DNA of 64,000 nucleotides from Cedecea lapagei (GTDB lineage: Bacteria > Pseudomonadota > Gammaproteobacteria > Enterobacterales > Enterobacteriaceae): the NCBI RefSeq assembly GCF_900635955.1, contig NZ_LR134201.1, positions 3,286,001-3,350,000 on the forward strand. The letters run 5' to 3'. This document shows positions 43,388 through 51,901 of the stretch, piece after piece. The stretch's first letter is position 1, and every line of letters begins with the position of its first letter. The notes beneath the pieces were generated by a model. That model saw only the letters and a list, made by a program, of their open reading frames with translations. It did no database searches and was not told the DNA's origin. The position numbers were made by a program, and so were the translations under genes.

Positions 43388-43851
43388 GTCAGGTTATTTT
43401 AGATTTACAGGTTGCTTGTGAAGCCGACAGCGGCCTGCCGGACGAAACAAAAATCCAGCGCTGGCTGGATGCGGTCATCCCACAGTTTCAGGAAGAGTCA
43501 GAGGTGACCGTTCGTCTGGTCGATGAGGCCGAAAGCCACGACCTGAATCTCACCTACCGCGGCAAAGACAAGCCGACCAACGTGCTCTCTTTTCCTTTCG
43601 AAGCACCGCCGGGCATCGAACTGCCGCTGCTGGGGGATCTGATCATCTGCCGCCAGGTGGTTGAGCAGGAAGCCAGGGAGCAAGAGAAGCCGCTGGAAGC
43701 GCACTGGGCGCATATGGTGGTGCACGGTAGCCTGCATCTGCTCGGCTATGACCATATTGAAGATGACGAGGCCGAAGAGATGGAAGCCCTGGAAACAGAG
43801 ATAATGCTTGCTCTTGGGTATGCCGATCCGTACATTGCCGAGAAAGAGTAG
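43384..43851 (+). CDS. ybeY: Endoribonuclease YbeY
   Basis: YbeY is a zinc-dependent endoribonuclease needed for 16S rRNA 3' maturation and ribosome quality control. The 155 residues equal E. coli YbeY. The zinc motif HGSLHLLGYDH provides three histidines in H-x3-H-x5-H spacing, and the conserved Arg is in LTYRGKDKPTNVLSFPF. It overlaps ybeZ by four bases, fitting their joint action. Confidence 0.97.
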   Translation: MSQVILDLQVACEADSGLPDETKIQRWLDAVIPQFQEESEVTVRLVDEAESHDLNLTYRGKDKPTNVLSFPFEAPPGIELPLLGDLIICRQVVEQEAREQEKPLEAHWAHMVVHGSLHLLGYDHIEDDEAEEMEALETEIMLALGYADPYIAEKE

Positions 43852-43950
43852 TCGGCTCAGGGCTTTCCCTTTGCCGCAGTCACGCGCAGGCAGCGCACGA
43901 CCAGGCTGCCTGTTAGTATTTGATTAATATGAGGCCTAAAACCTAACGCC

Positions 43951-44829
43951 ATGAGCGACGACAATTCACAGAATAGTGACACGCCGGAAGCCAAAAAGGG
44001 ATTCTTCTCCCTCATTCTCAACCAGCTGTTTCACGGTGAACCGAAAAACCGTGACGATCTGCTGACGCTTATTCGTGATTCTGAGCAAAACTCTCTGATC
44101 GACCAGGACACCCGCGACATGCTCGAAGGGGTGATGGATATTGCCGACCAACGCGTCCGCGACATCATGATCCCTCGTTCACAGATGGTGACGCTCAAAC
44201 ACAACCAGACGCTGGACGAGTGTCTCGATGTTATTATCGATTCCGCACACTCCCGCTTCCCGGTGATAAGCGAAGACAAAGATCACATCGAAGGGATCCT
44301 GATGGCCAAAGATCTGCTGCCGTTTATGCGCAGCGACTCTGAGCCTTTCAGCATGGAAAAAGTGTTACGTCAGGTGGTTGTCGTGCCTGAAAGCAAGCGG
44401 GTTGACCGCATGCTGAAAGAGTTTCGTCAGCAGCGCTACCACATGGCGATTGTCATTGATGAATTTGGCGGCGTTTCAGGCCTCGTGACTATCGAGGATA
44501 TTCTTGAGCTGATTGTCGGGGAAATCGAAGACGAATACGACGATGAAGAAGACGGTGATTTCCGTCAGCTGAGTCGCCACACCTGGACGGTACGCGCCCT
44601 CGCCTCCATCGAAGACTTCAACGACACCTTCGACACGCACTTTAGCGATGAAGAGGTCGACACCATCGGCGGCCTGGTGATGCAAGCCTTTGGCCATCTG
44701 CCTGCCCGTGGCGAAACCATTGAAATAGATGGTTACCAGTTCAAAGTCGCCATGGCCGACAGCCGCCGTATTATTCAGGTTCATGTCAGAATTCCGGACG
44801 ACTCGCCGCAACCTAAACTGGACGAATAA
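43951..44829 (+). CDS. corC: Magnesium/cobalt efflux-associated CBS protein CorC (YbeX)
   Basis: CorC/YbeX is a cytoplasmic protein with two CBS domains and a C-terminal CorC/HlyC transporter-associated domain, implicated in Mg/Co efflux and ribosome metabolism. It has 292 residues as in E. coli. CBS 1 starts near VRDIMIPRSQMVTL, CBS 2 near VVPESKRVDRMLKEF with VIDEFGGVSGLVTIEDILE, then the HTWTVRALASIEDFN domain. It follows ybeY by about 100 bp and precedes lnt by 7 bp. Confidence 0.96.
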   Translation: MSDDNSQNSDTPEAKKGFFSLILNQLFHGEPKNRDDLLTLIRDSEQNSLIDQDTRDMLEGVMDIADQRVRDIMIPRSQMVTLKHNQTLDECLDVIIDSAHSRFPVISEDKDHIEGILMAKDLLPFMRSDSEPFSMEKVLRQVVVVPESKRVDRMLKEFRQQRYHMAIVIDEFGGVSGLVTIEDILELIVGEIEDEYDDEEDGDFRQLSRHTWTVRALASIEDFNDTFDTHFSDEEVDTIGGLVMQAFGHLPARGETIEIDGYQFKVAMADSRRIIQVHVRIPDDSPQPKLDE

Positions 44830-44836
44830 CGCCGCT

Positions 44837-46379
44837 ATGGCTAAAGCTCAACTTCTTCAACGCCAGCGCATTCGCCTGCTGCTGGCGCTCTTGTTTGGGG
44901 CCTGCGGAACGCTGGCCTTTTCTCCCTATGATTTTTGGCCTGCGGCCATTGTTTCGCTGGCTGGATTACAGGGGCTAACGCTAAACCGTCGCCCGGTACA
45001 GAGCGCCGCAATTGGCTTCTTCTGGGGGGCTTGGGCTGTTCGGCAGCGGCATCAACTGGGTCTATGTCAGTATCGCGCAGTTTGGCGGTATGCCGGGTCC
45101 GGTGAATATCTTCCTGGTCGTGCTGCTCGCCGCTTATCTGTCGCTGTATACCGGCCTGTTCGCCGGCGTACTCAGTAAACTCTGGCCGAAAACAACGTGG
45201 TGGCGCGTGGCGATTGCCGCGCCGGTCGTCTGGCAAATCACCGAATTCCTGCGCGGCTGGGTGCTGACCGGCTTTCCGTGGCTGCAGTTTGGCTATAGCC
45301 AGATCGATGGCCCGCTCAAAGGTATTGCGCCGATTTTTGGGGTCGACGCCATTACATTCCTGCTGATGATCGTCAGCGGCCTGCTGGTTTATGCCCTTCA
45401 GGCGCGTCAATGGGCCCCTGCCGTGGTGTCCGCCGCCTTACTTCTGCTTCCCTGGCCGCTGCGCGGTATCCACTGGTTTCAGCCGCAGGCGGAGCGCTCC
45501 GTCGAGGTGGCGATGGTCCAGGGCGACATTCCTCAATCGCTAAAATGGAATGAAAGCCAGCTGCTGGATACGCTGAAAATCTATTTAGACAAAACGCAGC
45601 CGGAGATGGGCAAGGCGCAGCTGATTATCTGGCCGGAATCGGCTATCTCCGATCTGGAAATCAATCAGCAGCAGTTCCTGACCATGATGGACGACCTGCT
45701 GCGCTCGAAGCACAGCTCGTTAATTACCGGCATCGTCGATGCGCGTCTTAACAAGCAGAACCGGTACGACACTTACAACACCATTATTACCCTCGGTGAA
45801 GGCAGCCCTTACAGCTACACCAGCAGCAATCGCTACAACAAAAACCACCTGGTTCCGTTCGGTGAGTTTGTGCCGCTTGAATCGATTCTGCGACCACTGG
45901 CGCCCTTCTTTGACCTGCCAATGTCTTCGTTCAGCCGCGGCCCCTACGTTCAGCCTCAGCTGCTCTCAAATGGCGTAAGGCTAACGGCAGCTATCTGCTA
46001 CGAGATAATCCTGGGTGAACAGGTGCGGGATAACTTCCGCCCGGATACCGACTTCCTGCTGACTATCTCCAACGATGCCTGGTTCGGGAAATCTATCGGC
46101 CCGTGGCAGCACCTGCAGATGGCGCGTATGCGTTCGCTGGAGCTGGGACGACCTCTGCTGCGCAGCACCAACAACGGCGTCACTGCGGTGGTCAACGCCG
46201 AAGGGGATATCACCCACATCATCCCGCAGTTCACCCGCGAGGTGCTGGAGGCGAAAGTCACGCCGACTACCGGCTTAACGCCTTATGCGCGCTTTGGCTT
46301 CTGGCCGCTGTGGGGGCTCACGGCCCTGTTTGGCTTTGGCGCTCTGGTGATGGGCCTGCGAAGCCGCAAGGAAAAGTAA
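44837..46379 (+). pseudogene. lnt: Apolipoprotein N-acyltransferase, split by a +1 frameshift
   Basis: Lnt adds the third acyl chain to lipoproteins in the inner membrane. Translation from the ATG at 44837 (MAKAQLLQRQRIRLLLALLFGACGTLAFSP in outline) is Lnt-like to AAIGFFWG, then leaves frame; the rest continues in another frame from GLGLFGSGINWVYVSIAQFGG to the stop at 46379. G6 at 45024-45029 has one base too many: removing it gives 513 residues (E. coli 512). The nitrilase-like catalytic triad region (IIWPESAI, NKNHLVPFGEFVP, AICYEIILGE) is intact. Since Lnt is essential in E. coli, sequencing error is most likely. Confidence 0.92.
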
Positions 46380-46395
46380 TTCCCCCCTCTGATAA

Positions 46396-46424
46396 AAAAG
46401 GCCGGCAAATCTGCTGGCCTTTTC
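46396..46424 (+). terminator. Terminator after lnt
   Basis: AAGGCCGGCA-aatc-TGCTGGCCTT (one G-T pair) followed by TTTCC; 17 bp after the lnt stop. Confidence 0.75.
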
Positions 46425-46430
46425 CATTTC

Positions 46431-46446
46431 TGGCACGAGCTTTGCT
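46431..46446 (+). promoter_or_regulatory. Sigma-54 promoter of gltIJKL
   Basis: TGGCACGAGCTTTGCT is an exact match to the RpoN consensus TGGCACG-N4-TTGC[A/T], with GG and GC in the -24/-12 register. It faces gltI, 320 bp upstream, immediately after the lnt terminator. The transcript would start near 46457. Confidence 0.82.
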
Positions 46447-46523
46447 AGATTTTAGCTGTAAAAATCAAATAGCTGGCGCAAAGACGCCCTGCGGCCTGGC
46501 TTTATCGGGCAATGTAATACCCA

Positions 46524-46562
46524 TGCACCAAAAAGTGACATCGCAAGCACCGTTATGGTGCG
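46524..46562. promoter_or_regulatory. NtrC-type binding sites upstream of gltI
   Basis: A perfect GCACC-gttat-GGTGC (46547-46561) matches the NtrC palindrome TGCACCANNNTGGTGCA. A second, weaker site TGCACCAAAAAGTGACA is at 46524-46540. Their centres are about 22 bp apart (two helical turns), as expected for cooperative dimers. They lie about 70-105 bp downstream of the expected sigma-54 start, an unusual but workable enhancer position. The rest of 46563-46768 is AT-rich leader with no gene. Confidence 0.65.
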
Positions 46563-46768
46563 AAGGAATATCTTTGCCTTTAAACGGTGCGGCGCGCTTC
46601 GCAAAAATAAACATCTTCTTAGCATTTTCTTTACATTCAGCTAAGTTAGATGCTAACAAAAGAGCACGGGATGACCGCTTTTAGCAGCATGAAAAAACAA
46701 CAAAACTAAACACAACACTCACATCGGATACCGGTGCCTCCTCTGGCACTAAGATTAAGGAGTTGGAT

Positions 46769-47674
46769 ATGCAATTACGTAAACTGGCCACGGCAATGCT
46801 GGTGATGGGCATGAGCGCAACAATGGTTCATGCAGAGGATGCAAAACCTCAGCAGTCAACGCTGGATAAGATCAAAGCCAACGGCGTAATCGTGGTCGGC
46901 CACCGTGAATCATCTGTACCTTTTTCTTACTACGACAACCAGCAGAAAGTGGTTGGCTACTCTCAGGACTACTCTAACGCCATCGTGGAAGCGGTGAAGA
47001 AGCAGCTGAATAAACCTGACCTGCAGGTAAAGCTGATTCCAATTACTTCCCAGAACCGCATCCCGCTGCTGCAGAACGGCACCTTCGACTTTGAATGCGG
47101 CTCCACAACCAACAACGTAGAGCGTCAGAAACAAGCTGCGTTCTCTGACACCATCTTTGTTGTCGGCACCCGTCTGCTGGTGAAAAAAGGCGGCCCCATC
47201 AAGGACTTCCCTGATCTGAAAGGGAAAACCGTTGTTGTTACCTCCGGTACCACCTCCGAAATTCTGCTCAACAAACTGAACGACGAGCAGAAAATGGGGA
47301 TGCGCATCATCAGCGCCAAAGACCACGGTGACTCCTTCCGTACGCTGGAAAGCGGCCGTGCCGTCGCCTTTATGATGGATGATGCCCTGCTGGCCGGCGA
47401 ACGTGCGAAGGCAAAACAGCCTGATAACTGGGAGATCCTCGGCAAGCCACAGTCTCAGGAAGCTTACGGCTGCATGCTGCGTAAAGATGACCCAGAGTTT
47501 AAAAAGCTGATGGATGACACCATCGCGAAGGCGCAAACCTCCGGTGAAGCCGCCAAGTGGTTTGATAAATGGTTTAAACAGCCAATTCCGCCAAAAAACC
47601 TCAACATGAACTTCGATCTTTCTGACGAAATGAAAGCGCTGTTCAAGGAACCAAACGACAAAGCTCTCAACTAA
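46769..47674 (+). CDS. gltI: Glutamate/aspartate-binding periplasmic protein
   Basis: GltI is the substrate-binding component of the GltIJKL ABC importer. AAGGAG at 46757 fits the ATG at 46769 (MQLRKLATAM), giving 301 residues (E. coli 302). The signal peptide ends near ATMVHAED. The SBP family-3 core includes VVGHRESSVPFSYYDN, CGSTTNNVERQKQ and VTSGTTSEILL. A 200-bp gap containing SroC separates it from gltJ, allowing gltI to be made in excess over the membrane subunits. Confidence 0.97.
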   Translation: MQLRKLATAMLVMGMSATMVHAEDAKPQQSTLDKIKANGVIVVGHRESSVPFSYYDNQQKVVGYSQDYSNAIVEAVKKQLNKPDLQVKLIPITSQNRIPLLQNGTFDFECGSTTNNVERQKQAAFSDTIFVVGTRLLVKKGGPIKDFPDLKGKTVVVTSGTTSEILLNKLNDEQKMGMRIISAKDHGDSFRTLESGRAVAFMMDDALLAGERAKAKQPDNWEILGKPQSQEAYGCMLRKDDPEFKKLMDDTIAKAQTSGEAAKWFDKWFKQPIPPKNLNMNFDLSDEMKALFKEPNDKALN

Positions 47675-47689
47675 TTAGAAACACAGGGG

Positions 47690-47858
47690 CCGGAAAAATC
47701 CGCCCTCCCGATTGACGAACTGAAGCCAGGACAGACTATGCGTTGGTGGGTCGTTCCCCCACCCGCGTGAAGGTGCCCAAAAACGCAGACAAAGATCTGC
47801 TTAAGGACACCGGCTTCTCATCAATCTTCGAGGGTAGCCTGAGCTACCCTCTTTTTTT
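47690..47858 (+). ncRNA. sroC: SroC small RNA (3' end processed from gltIJKL mRNA)
   Basis: The gltI-gltJ gap holds the position and structure of SroC, an sRNA excised from the gltI mRNA that sponges GcvB in Salmonella and E. coli. It ends at a strong terminator-like hairpin GAGGGTAGC-ctga-GCTACCCTC plus seven T (47830-47858); an internal hairpin GGTGGG/CCCACC is at about 47744-47763. The 5' end is approximate, set by the usual length of about 160 nt. Confidence 0.75.
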
Positions 47859-47873
47859 ATCTCGGAGTAAGTT

Positions 47874-48614
47874 ATGTCTATAGACTGGAACTGGGGGATT
47901 TTTTTACAGCCCGCCCCGTTCGGCAACACAACCTATCTGGGCTGGATTTGGAATGGCTTCCAGGTCACCGTCGCCCTGTCGATTACCGCATGGATCATTG
48001 CTTTTCTGGTGGGGTCTCTGTTTGGTATTTTGCGTACGGTGCCTAACAAATTCCTTTCCGGCATCGGTACGCTCTACGTTGAACTGTTTCGCAACGTTCC
48101 CCTGATAGTGCAATTCTTTACCTGGTACCTGGTGGTACCGGAACTGCTGCCGGAAAATATCGGCATGTGGTTTAAATCCGAGCTCGATCCAAATATTCAG
48201 TTCTTCCTCTCCTCAATGATTTGTCTGGGGCTGTTTACCGCCGCTCGCGTATGCGAACAGGTTCGGGCAGCAATTCAGTCTCTGCCTCGCGGGCAAAAGA
48301 ACGCCGCGCTGGCGATGGGATTGACCCTGCCGCAGGCCTACCGCTACGTGCTGTTGCCTAACGCCTATCGCGTCATCGTGCCGCCAATGACTTCCGAAAT
48401 GATGAACCTGGTGAAAAACTCGGCCATCGCTTCGACCATTGGTCTGGTAGATATGGCGGCACAGGCGGGCAAGCTGCTGGATTACTCGGCGCACGCCTAT
48501 GAATCCTTTACGGCGATTACCCTAGCCTATGTCCTGATCAACGCCGTGATCATGGGCGTGATGTATGTGGTGGAACGTAAAATTCGCCTGCCTGGCAATA
48601 TGGGGGGCAAATAA
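47874..48614 (+). CDS. gltJ: Glutamate/aspartate ABC transporter permease GltJ
   Basis: GltJ is one of two membrane subunits of the glutamate/aspartate importer. It has 246 residues, as in E. coli. Several membrane helices and the ABC-permease EAA loop (EQVRAAIQSLPRGQKNAALAMGLTLPQAYRYVLLP in outline) are visible. CGGAG lies 8 bp before the ATG. Its stop overlaps the gltK start (TAATG). Confidence 0.97.
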   Translation: MSIDWNWGIFLQPAPFGNTTYLGWIWNGFQVTVALSITAWIIAFLVGSLFGILRTVPNKFLSGIGTLYVELFRNVPLIVQFFTWYLVVPELLPENIGMWFKSELDPNIQFFLSSMICLGLFTAARVCEQVRAAIQSLPRGQKNAALAMGLTLPQAYRYVLLPNAYRVIVPPMTSEMMNLVKNSAIASTIGLVDMAAQAGKLLDYSAHAYESFTAITLAYVLINAVIMGVMYVVERKIRLPGNMGGK

Positions 48615-49288
48615 TGCTCGATCTTGACTGGAGTTCAATTCTACCTGCCCTGCCGTACTTGATGCAGGGGCTGGTCATTACGCTGAAAATCACCGTTACC
48701 GCGGTGGTGATCGGTATTGTCTGGGGCACGCTGCTGGCGGTCATGCGCCTGTCGAGCTTCAAACCTATCGCGTGGTTCGCGACCGCCTACGTGAACGTTT
48801 TCCGTTCCGTGCCGCTGGTGATGGTACTGCTTTGGTTTTATCTGGTGGTGCCAGGCTTCCTGCAGTCGGTGCTTGGCCTGTCGCCTAAAACCGATATCCG
48901 CCTGATTTCCGCGATGGTCGCCTTCTCCATGTTTGAAGCCGCCTACTACTCGGAAATCATCCGCGCCGGCATTCAGAGTATTTCCAGAGGGCAGTCAAAT
49001 GCCGCGCTGGCGCTGGGGATGACCCACTGGCAGTCGATGAAATTGATCATCCTGCCGCAGGCTTTCCGCGCCATGGTGCCGCTGCTGTTAACCCAGGGGA
49101 TCGTGCTGTTCCAGGATACCTCTCTGGTGTATGTCTTAAGCCTGGCAGACTTCTTCCGCACCGCCTCCACCATCGGTGAGCGTGACGGAACGCAGGTCGA
49201 AATGATCCTGTTTGCCGGTCTGGTCTATTTTGTGATTAGCCTCAGTGCATCGCTGTTGGTCAGCTACTTGAAGAAAAGGACTGTTTAA
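48614..49288 (+). CDS. gltK: Glutamate/aspartate ABC transporter permease GltK
   Basis: Second permease subunit, 224 residues as in E. coli. The EAA loop is IRAGIQSISRGQSNAALALG, and helices span most of the protein (YLMQGLVITLKITVTAVVIG at the start). It overlaps both gltJ and gltL by one base, which implies coupled translation and a fixed subunit ratio. Confidence 0.97.
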   Translation: MLDLDWSSILPALPYLMQGLVITLKITVTAVVIGIVWGTLLAVMRLSSFKPIAWFATAYVNVFRSVPLVMVLLWFYLVVPGFLQSVLGLSPKTDIRLISAMVAFSMFEAAYYSEIIRAGIQSISRGQSNAALALGMTHWQSMKLIILPQAFRAMVPLLLTQGIVLFQDTSLVYVLSLADFFRTASTIGERDGTQVEMILFAGLVYFVISLSASLLVSYLKKRTV

Positions 49289-50013
49289 TGATTACCCTGA
49301 AAAATGTTTCTAAATGGTATGGTCACTTTCAGGTGCTGACCGAGTGCTCCACCGAAGTGAAAAAAGGCGAAGTGGTGGTAGTTTGCGGGCCTTCCGGCTC
49401 CGGCAAGTCCACGCTTATCAAAACCGTCAACGGCCTGGAGCCGGTGCAAAAAGGCGAGATCCTGGTTAACGGCACTCAGGTTAACGACAAGAAAACCAAT
49501 CTGGCGCAGCTGCGTTCGCACGTTGGCATGGTGTTCCAGCATTTCGAGCTGTTCCCTCACCTGTCGATTATCGAAAACCTGACGCTGGCCCAGGTCAAAG
49601 TGCTGAAGCGCGATAAGGCGGCCTCTCGTGCCAAAGGGTTAAAACTGCTGGAGCGCGTGGGGCTTGCCGCGCATGCCGATAAATATCCGGCTCAGCTCTC
49701 CGGCGGCCAGCAGCAGCGCGTAGCCATCGCCCGCGCCCTGTGTATGGATCCTATTGCCATGCTGTTTGATGAACCTACCTCCGCCCTCGATCCGGAAATG
49801 ATCAACGAGGTGCTGGACGTTATGGTTGAGCTGGCAAACGAAGGCATGACCATGATGGTGGTGACCCACGAAATGGGCTTTGCCCGTAAAGTGGCTAACC
49901 GCGTCATCTTTATGGATGAAGGAAAAATTGTCGAAGACTCCAATAAAGATGACTTCTTCAATAATCCTCAGTCCGAGCGCGCTAAAGACTTCCTGGCAAA
50001 AATTCTGCACTAA
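49288..50013 (+). CDS. gltL: Glutamate/aspartate ABC transporter ATP-binding protein
   Basis: GltL is the ATPase of the importer. It has 241 residues as in E. coli. Walker A GPSGSGKST, Q-loop VFQHFELFPH, signature LSGGQQQRVAIARAL, Walker B MLFDEPTSALDPE and switch histidine VTHEMGFA are all intact. It ends the gltIJKL operon. Confidence 0.98.
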   Translation: MITLKNVSKWYGHFQVLTECSTEVKKGEVVVVCGPSGSGKSTLIKTVNGLEPVQKGEILVNGTQVNDKKTNLAQLRSHVGMVFQHFELFPHLSIIENLTLAQVKVLKRDKAASRAKGLKLLERVGLAAHADKYPAQLSGGQQQRVAIARALCMDPIAMLFDEPTSALDPEMINEVLDVMVELANEGMTMMVVTHEMGFARKVANRVIFMDEGKIVEDSNKDDFFNNPQSERAKDFLAKILH

Positions 50014-50021
50014 TCTCCACG

Positions 50022-50045
50022 GTGCGCAATCTGCGGATTGCGCAC
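50022..50045. repeat. Palindrome between gltL and rihA
   Basis: GTGCGCAATC-tgcg-GATTGCGCAC, a perfect 10-bp stem 9 bp after the gltL stop, without a T-run. It may be a transcript-end hairpin protecting gltL mRNA, or a weak terminator. Confidence 0.55.
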
Positions 50046-50133
50046 TGCCTCACGCTTTGCACCTCGTCTTCTCGTCGACTTCACTTCGCGGCGTTAACCT
50101 TGTCACAAAATAACGCTAAGAATGGAGAACTCT

Positions 50134-51075
50134 ATGGCACAGCCGATCATTCTCGATTGCGATCCGGGTCATGACGACGCAATCGCCCTCGTCCTTGCAC
50201 TTGCCTCGCCTGAACTGGACGTCAAAGCCGTTACCTCATCCGCCGGAAACCAGACGCCGGACAAAACCCTGCGTAACGTCCTGCGCATGCTGACGCTGTT
50301 AAACCGTACCGATATTCCGGTGGCAGGCGGCGCTGTTAAGCCGCTGATGCGCGAGCTTATCATCGCGGACAACGTCCACGGTGAAAGCGGGCTGGATGGT
50401 CCTGCGCTGCCGGAGCCAGGGTTTGCGCCGCAAAACTGCACCGCCGTGGAGCTGATGGCGAAGGTGCTGCGTGAAAGCGCAGAGCCGGTCACGCTGGTGG
50501 CGACCGGCCCGCAAACTAACGTTGCGCTACTGCTGAACAGTCATCCTGAACTGTACGGTAAAATCGCCCGGATCGTGATTATGGGTGGCGCAATGGGGCT
50601 GGGGAACTGGACGCCAGCGGCAGAGTTCAACATTTTTGTCGACCCAGAAGCGGCGGAGATTGTCTTCCAGTCGGGCTTGCCGATTGTGATGGCGGGGCTG
50701 GACGTTACCCATCGCGCGCAGATTATGGCGGACGATATTGAGCGCTTCCGCTCCGTGGGTAACCCGGTCGCCACGACCGTGGCCGAGCTGCTCGACTTCT
50801 TTATGGAGTATCACAAAGCCGAGAAATGGGGCTTCCACGGCGCGCCGCTGCACGACCCTTGCACCATCGCCTGGCTGCTGAAGCCAGAGATGTTTACCAC
50901 GGTGAAGAGATGGGTTGGGGTGGAAACGCAGGGTAAATACACTCAGGGTATGACGGTGGTAGATTATTATTCGCTGACCGGCAATGCGCCGAATACCTCG
51001 GTGATGGTGGACATAGATCGAGAGGGGTTTGTGGATTTGCTGGCGGAAAGGCTGGCTTATTATTCTGCGGCCTGA
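50134..51075 (+). CDS. rihA: Pyrimidine-specific ribonucleoside hydrolase
   Basis: RihA hydrolyses cytidine and uridine to base and ribose. I start at 50134 (MAQPIILDCDPGHDD), preceded by GGAGA, giving 313 residues (E. coli 311); an ATG at 50122 is in frame but lies on the ribosome site. The N-terminal calcium-binding DCDPGHDDA, VIMGGAMGLGNWTPAAEFN and C-terminal HDPCTIAWLL are the family motifs. Confidence 0.95.
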   Translation: MAQPIILDCDPGHDDAIALVLALASPELDVKAVTSSAGNQTPDKTLRNVLRMLTLLNRTDIPVAGGAVKPLMRELIIADNVHGESGLDGPALPEPGFAPQNCTAVELMAKVLRESAEPVTLVATGPQTNVALLLNSHPELYGKIARIVIMGGAMGLGNWTPAAEFNIFVDPEAAEIVFQSGLPIVMAGLDVTHRAQIMADDIERFRSVGNPVATTVAELLDFFMEYHKAEKWGFHGAPLHDPCTIAWLLKPEMFTTVKRWVGVETQGKYTQGMTVVDYYSLTGNAPNTSVMVDIDREGFVDLLAERLAYYSAA

Positions 51076-51110
51076 TGCCCTAACCCCGGCCCTCTCCCAC
51101 AGGGAGAGGC
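51074..51110. repeat. GGGAGAGGG-type intergenic palindrome
   Basis: GCCCTAACCCCGGC then CCTCTCCC-aca-GGGAGAGG; perfect 8-bp stem. Same family as the units at 1845-1943 and 39347-39383. It follows the rihA stop directly. Confidence 0.75.
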
Positions 51111-51121
51111 TGCCGACACTA

Positions 51122-51146
51122 AAAACGGCAACGTCGTTGCCGTTTT
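51122..51146. terminator. Bidirectional terminator between rihA and ybeL
   Basis: AAAACGGCAAC-gtc-GTTGCCGTTTT, 11-bp perfect stem with A- and T-tracts on either side, between convergent genes. Confidence 0.9.
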
Positions 51147-51154
51147 GCTTTTAT

Positions 51155-51637
51155 TTATGGTTCAAACGGTCGACGATGGAACTGGTTGTGGCCGCATTTG
51201 GGGCAGACGGATAGCACCTCCGGCGTATAGATCGCTATAGGGTGATGGCAGTTTTCACACACCAGATTTCCGAGCCCCACCACTTCGCCGCTGTGATAGA
51301 CCCCGTGATGGCTCAAATCTTTAAACACTTCCCGCCACTCAAGCTGGGTTTTATCGGTAATGTCCGCCAGCTCCTGCCAGAGGCTCTCTTTAATCACCCG
51401 CATAAAGACGCTGTCGGTAAATTCTTCATGGCTTTCACCGTAGCTGCGGGCAAACTCTTCAAGATCGCGGCGCACGGCCCGCGTCACCTCTTCTGTCTCT
51501 GTTCGGGTCAGTTCGCCGGTAGCGTTGATCTGCTTGCGGGCGCTGGACACCAGCGCATCGATATCACGCTCTCCCTTGCGCAGCCGCTCGCTCAGCGATT
51601 CAATCAGCTCCCGGTAAAATTGAGCAACCTTGTTCAT
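51155..51637 (-). CDS. ybeL: DUF1451 zinc-ribbon protein YbeL
   Basis: A 160-residue protein of unknown function, same length as E. coli YbeL. The N-terminal two-thirds are charged and alpha-helical (KVAQFYRELIESLSERLRKG onward). The C-terminus is a zinc ribbon with CENC and CPKCG pairs about 20 residues apart. A good ribosome site (GGAGG) precedes the ATG. In E. coli the ybeQ-hscC block separates rihA and ybeL; here they are adjacent. Confidence 0.93.
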   Translation of the reverse strand: MNKVAQFYRELIESLSERLRKGERDIDALVSSARKQINATGELTRTETEEVTRAVRRDLEEFARSYGESHEEFTDSVFMRVIKESLWQELADITDKTQLEWREVFKDLSHHGVYHSGEVVGLGNLVCENCHHPIAIYTPEVLSVCPKCGHNQFHRRPFEP

Positions 51638-51855
51638 CGTTAACCTGCCTCCTTGAAGAATTCCTGCATTCGCGGTGTGGTAACTAACTCTAAGAGTAGA
51701 CGTTAATCCGGTAACGCTTTGTTAGATTAGCCACACCCCGGGTAAAAAACTGCAAACGTCCCGGAACGCCGAAATGGTCACTGAGGGCGTCGAAAGGCTG
51801 TTTTGCCGCTGTCTAATCGGCTATGCTATGGCGATCTGAACTCGAATTCATTAAA

Positions 51856-51872
51856 GGCTACTTTTCGTAGCC
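51856..51872 (+). other. Leader hairpin upstream of leuS
   Basis: GGCTAC-ttttc-GTAGCC, 6-bp stem, 30 bp before the leuS ATG. It could affect leuS translation; no leucine-codon leader peptide is evident. Confidence 0.4.
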
Positions 51873-51901
51873 GTCTTTCATCAACAGGACTACTGGCTGC
51901 C

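Noticed and set aside
46465..46659. 64-codon minus-strand frame in the lnt-gltI gap
   Set aside because: It overlaps the NtrC palindromes and has no ribosome site or recognisable similarity.
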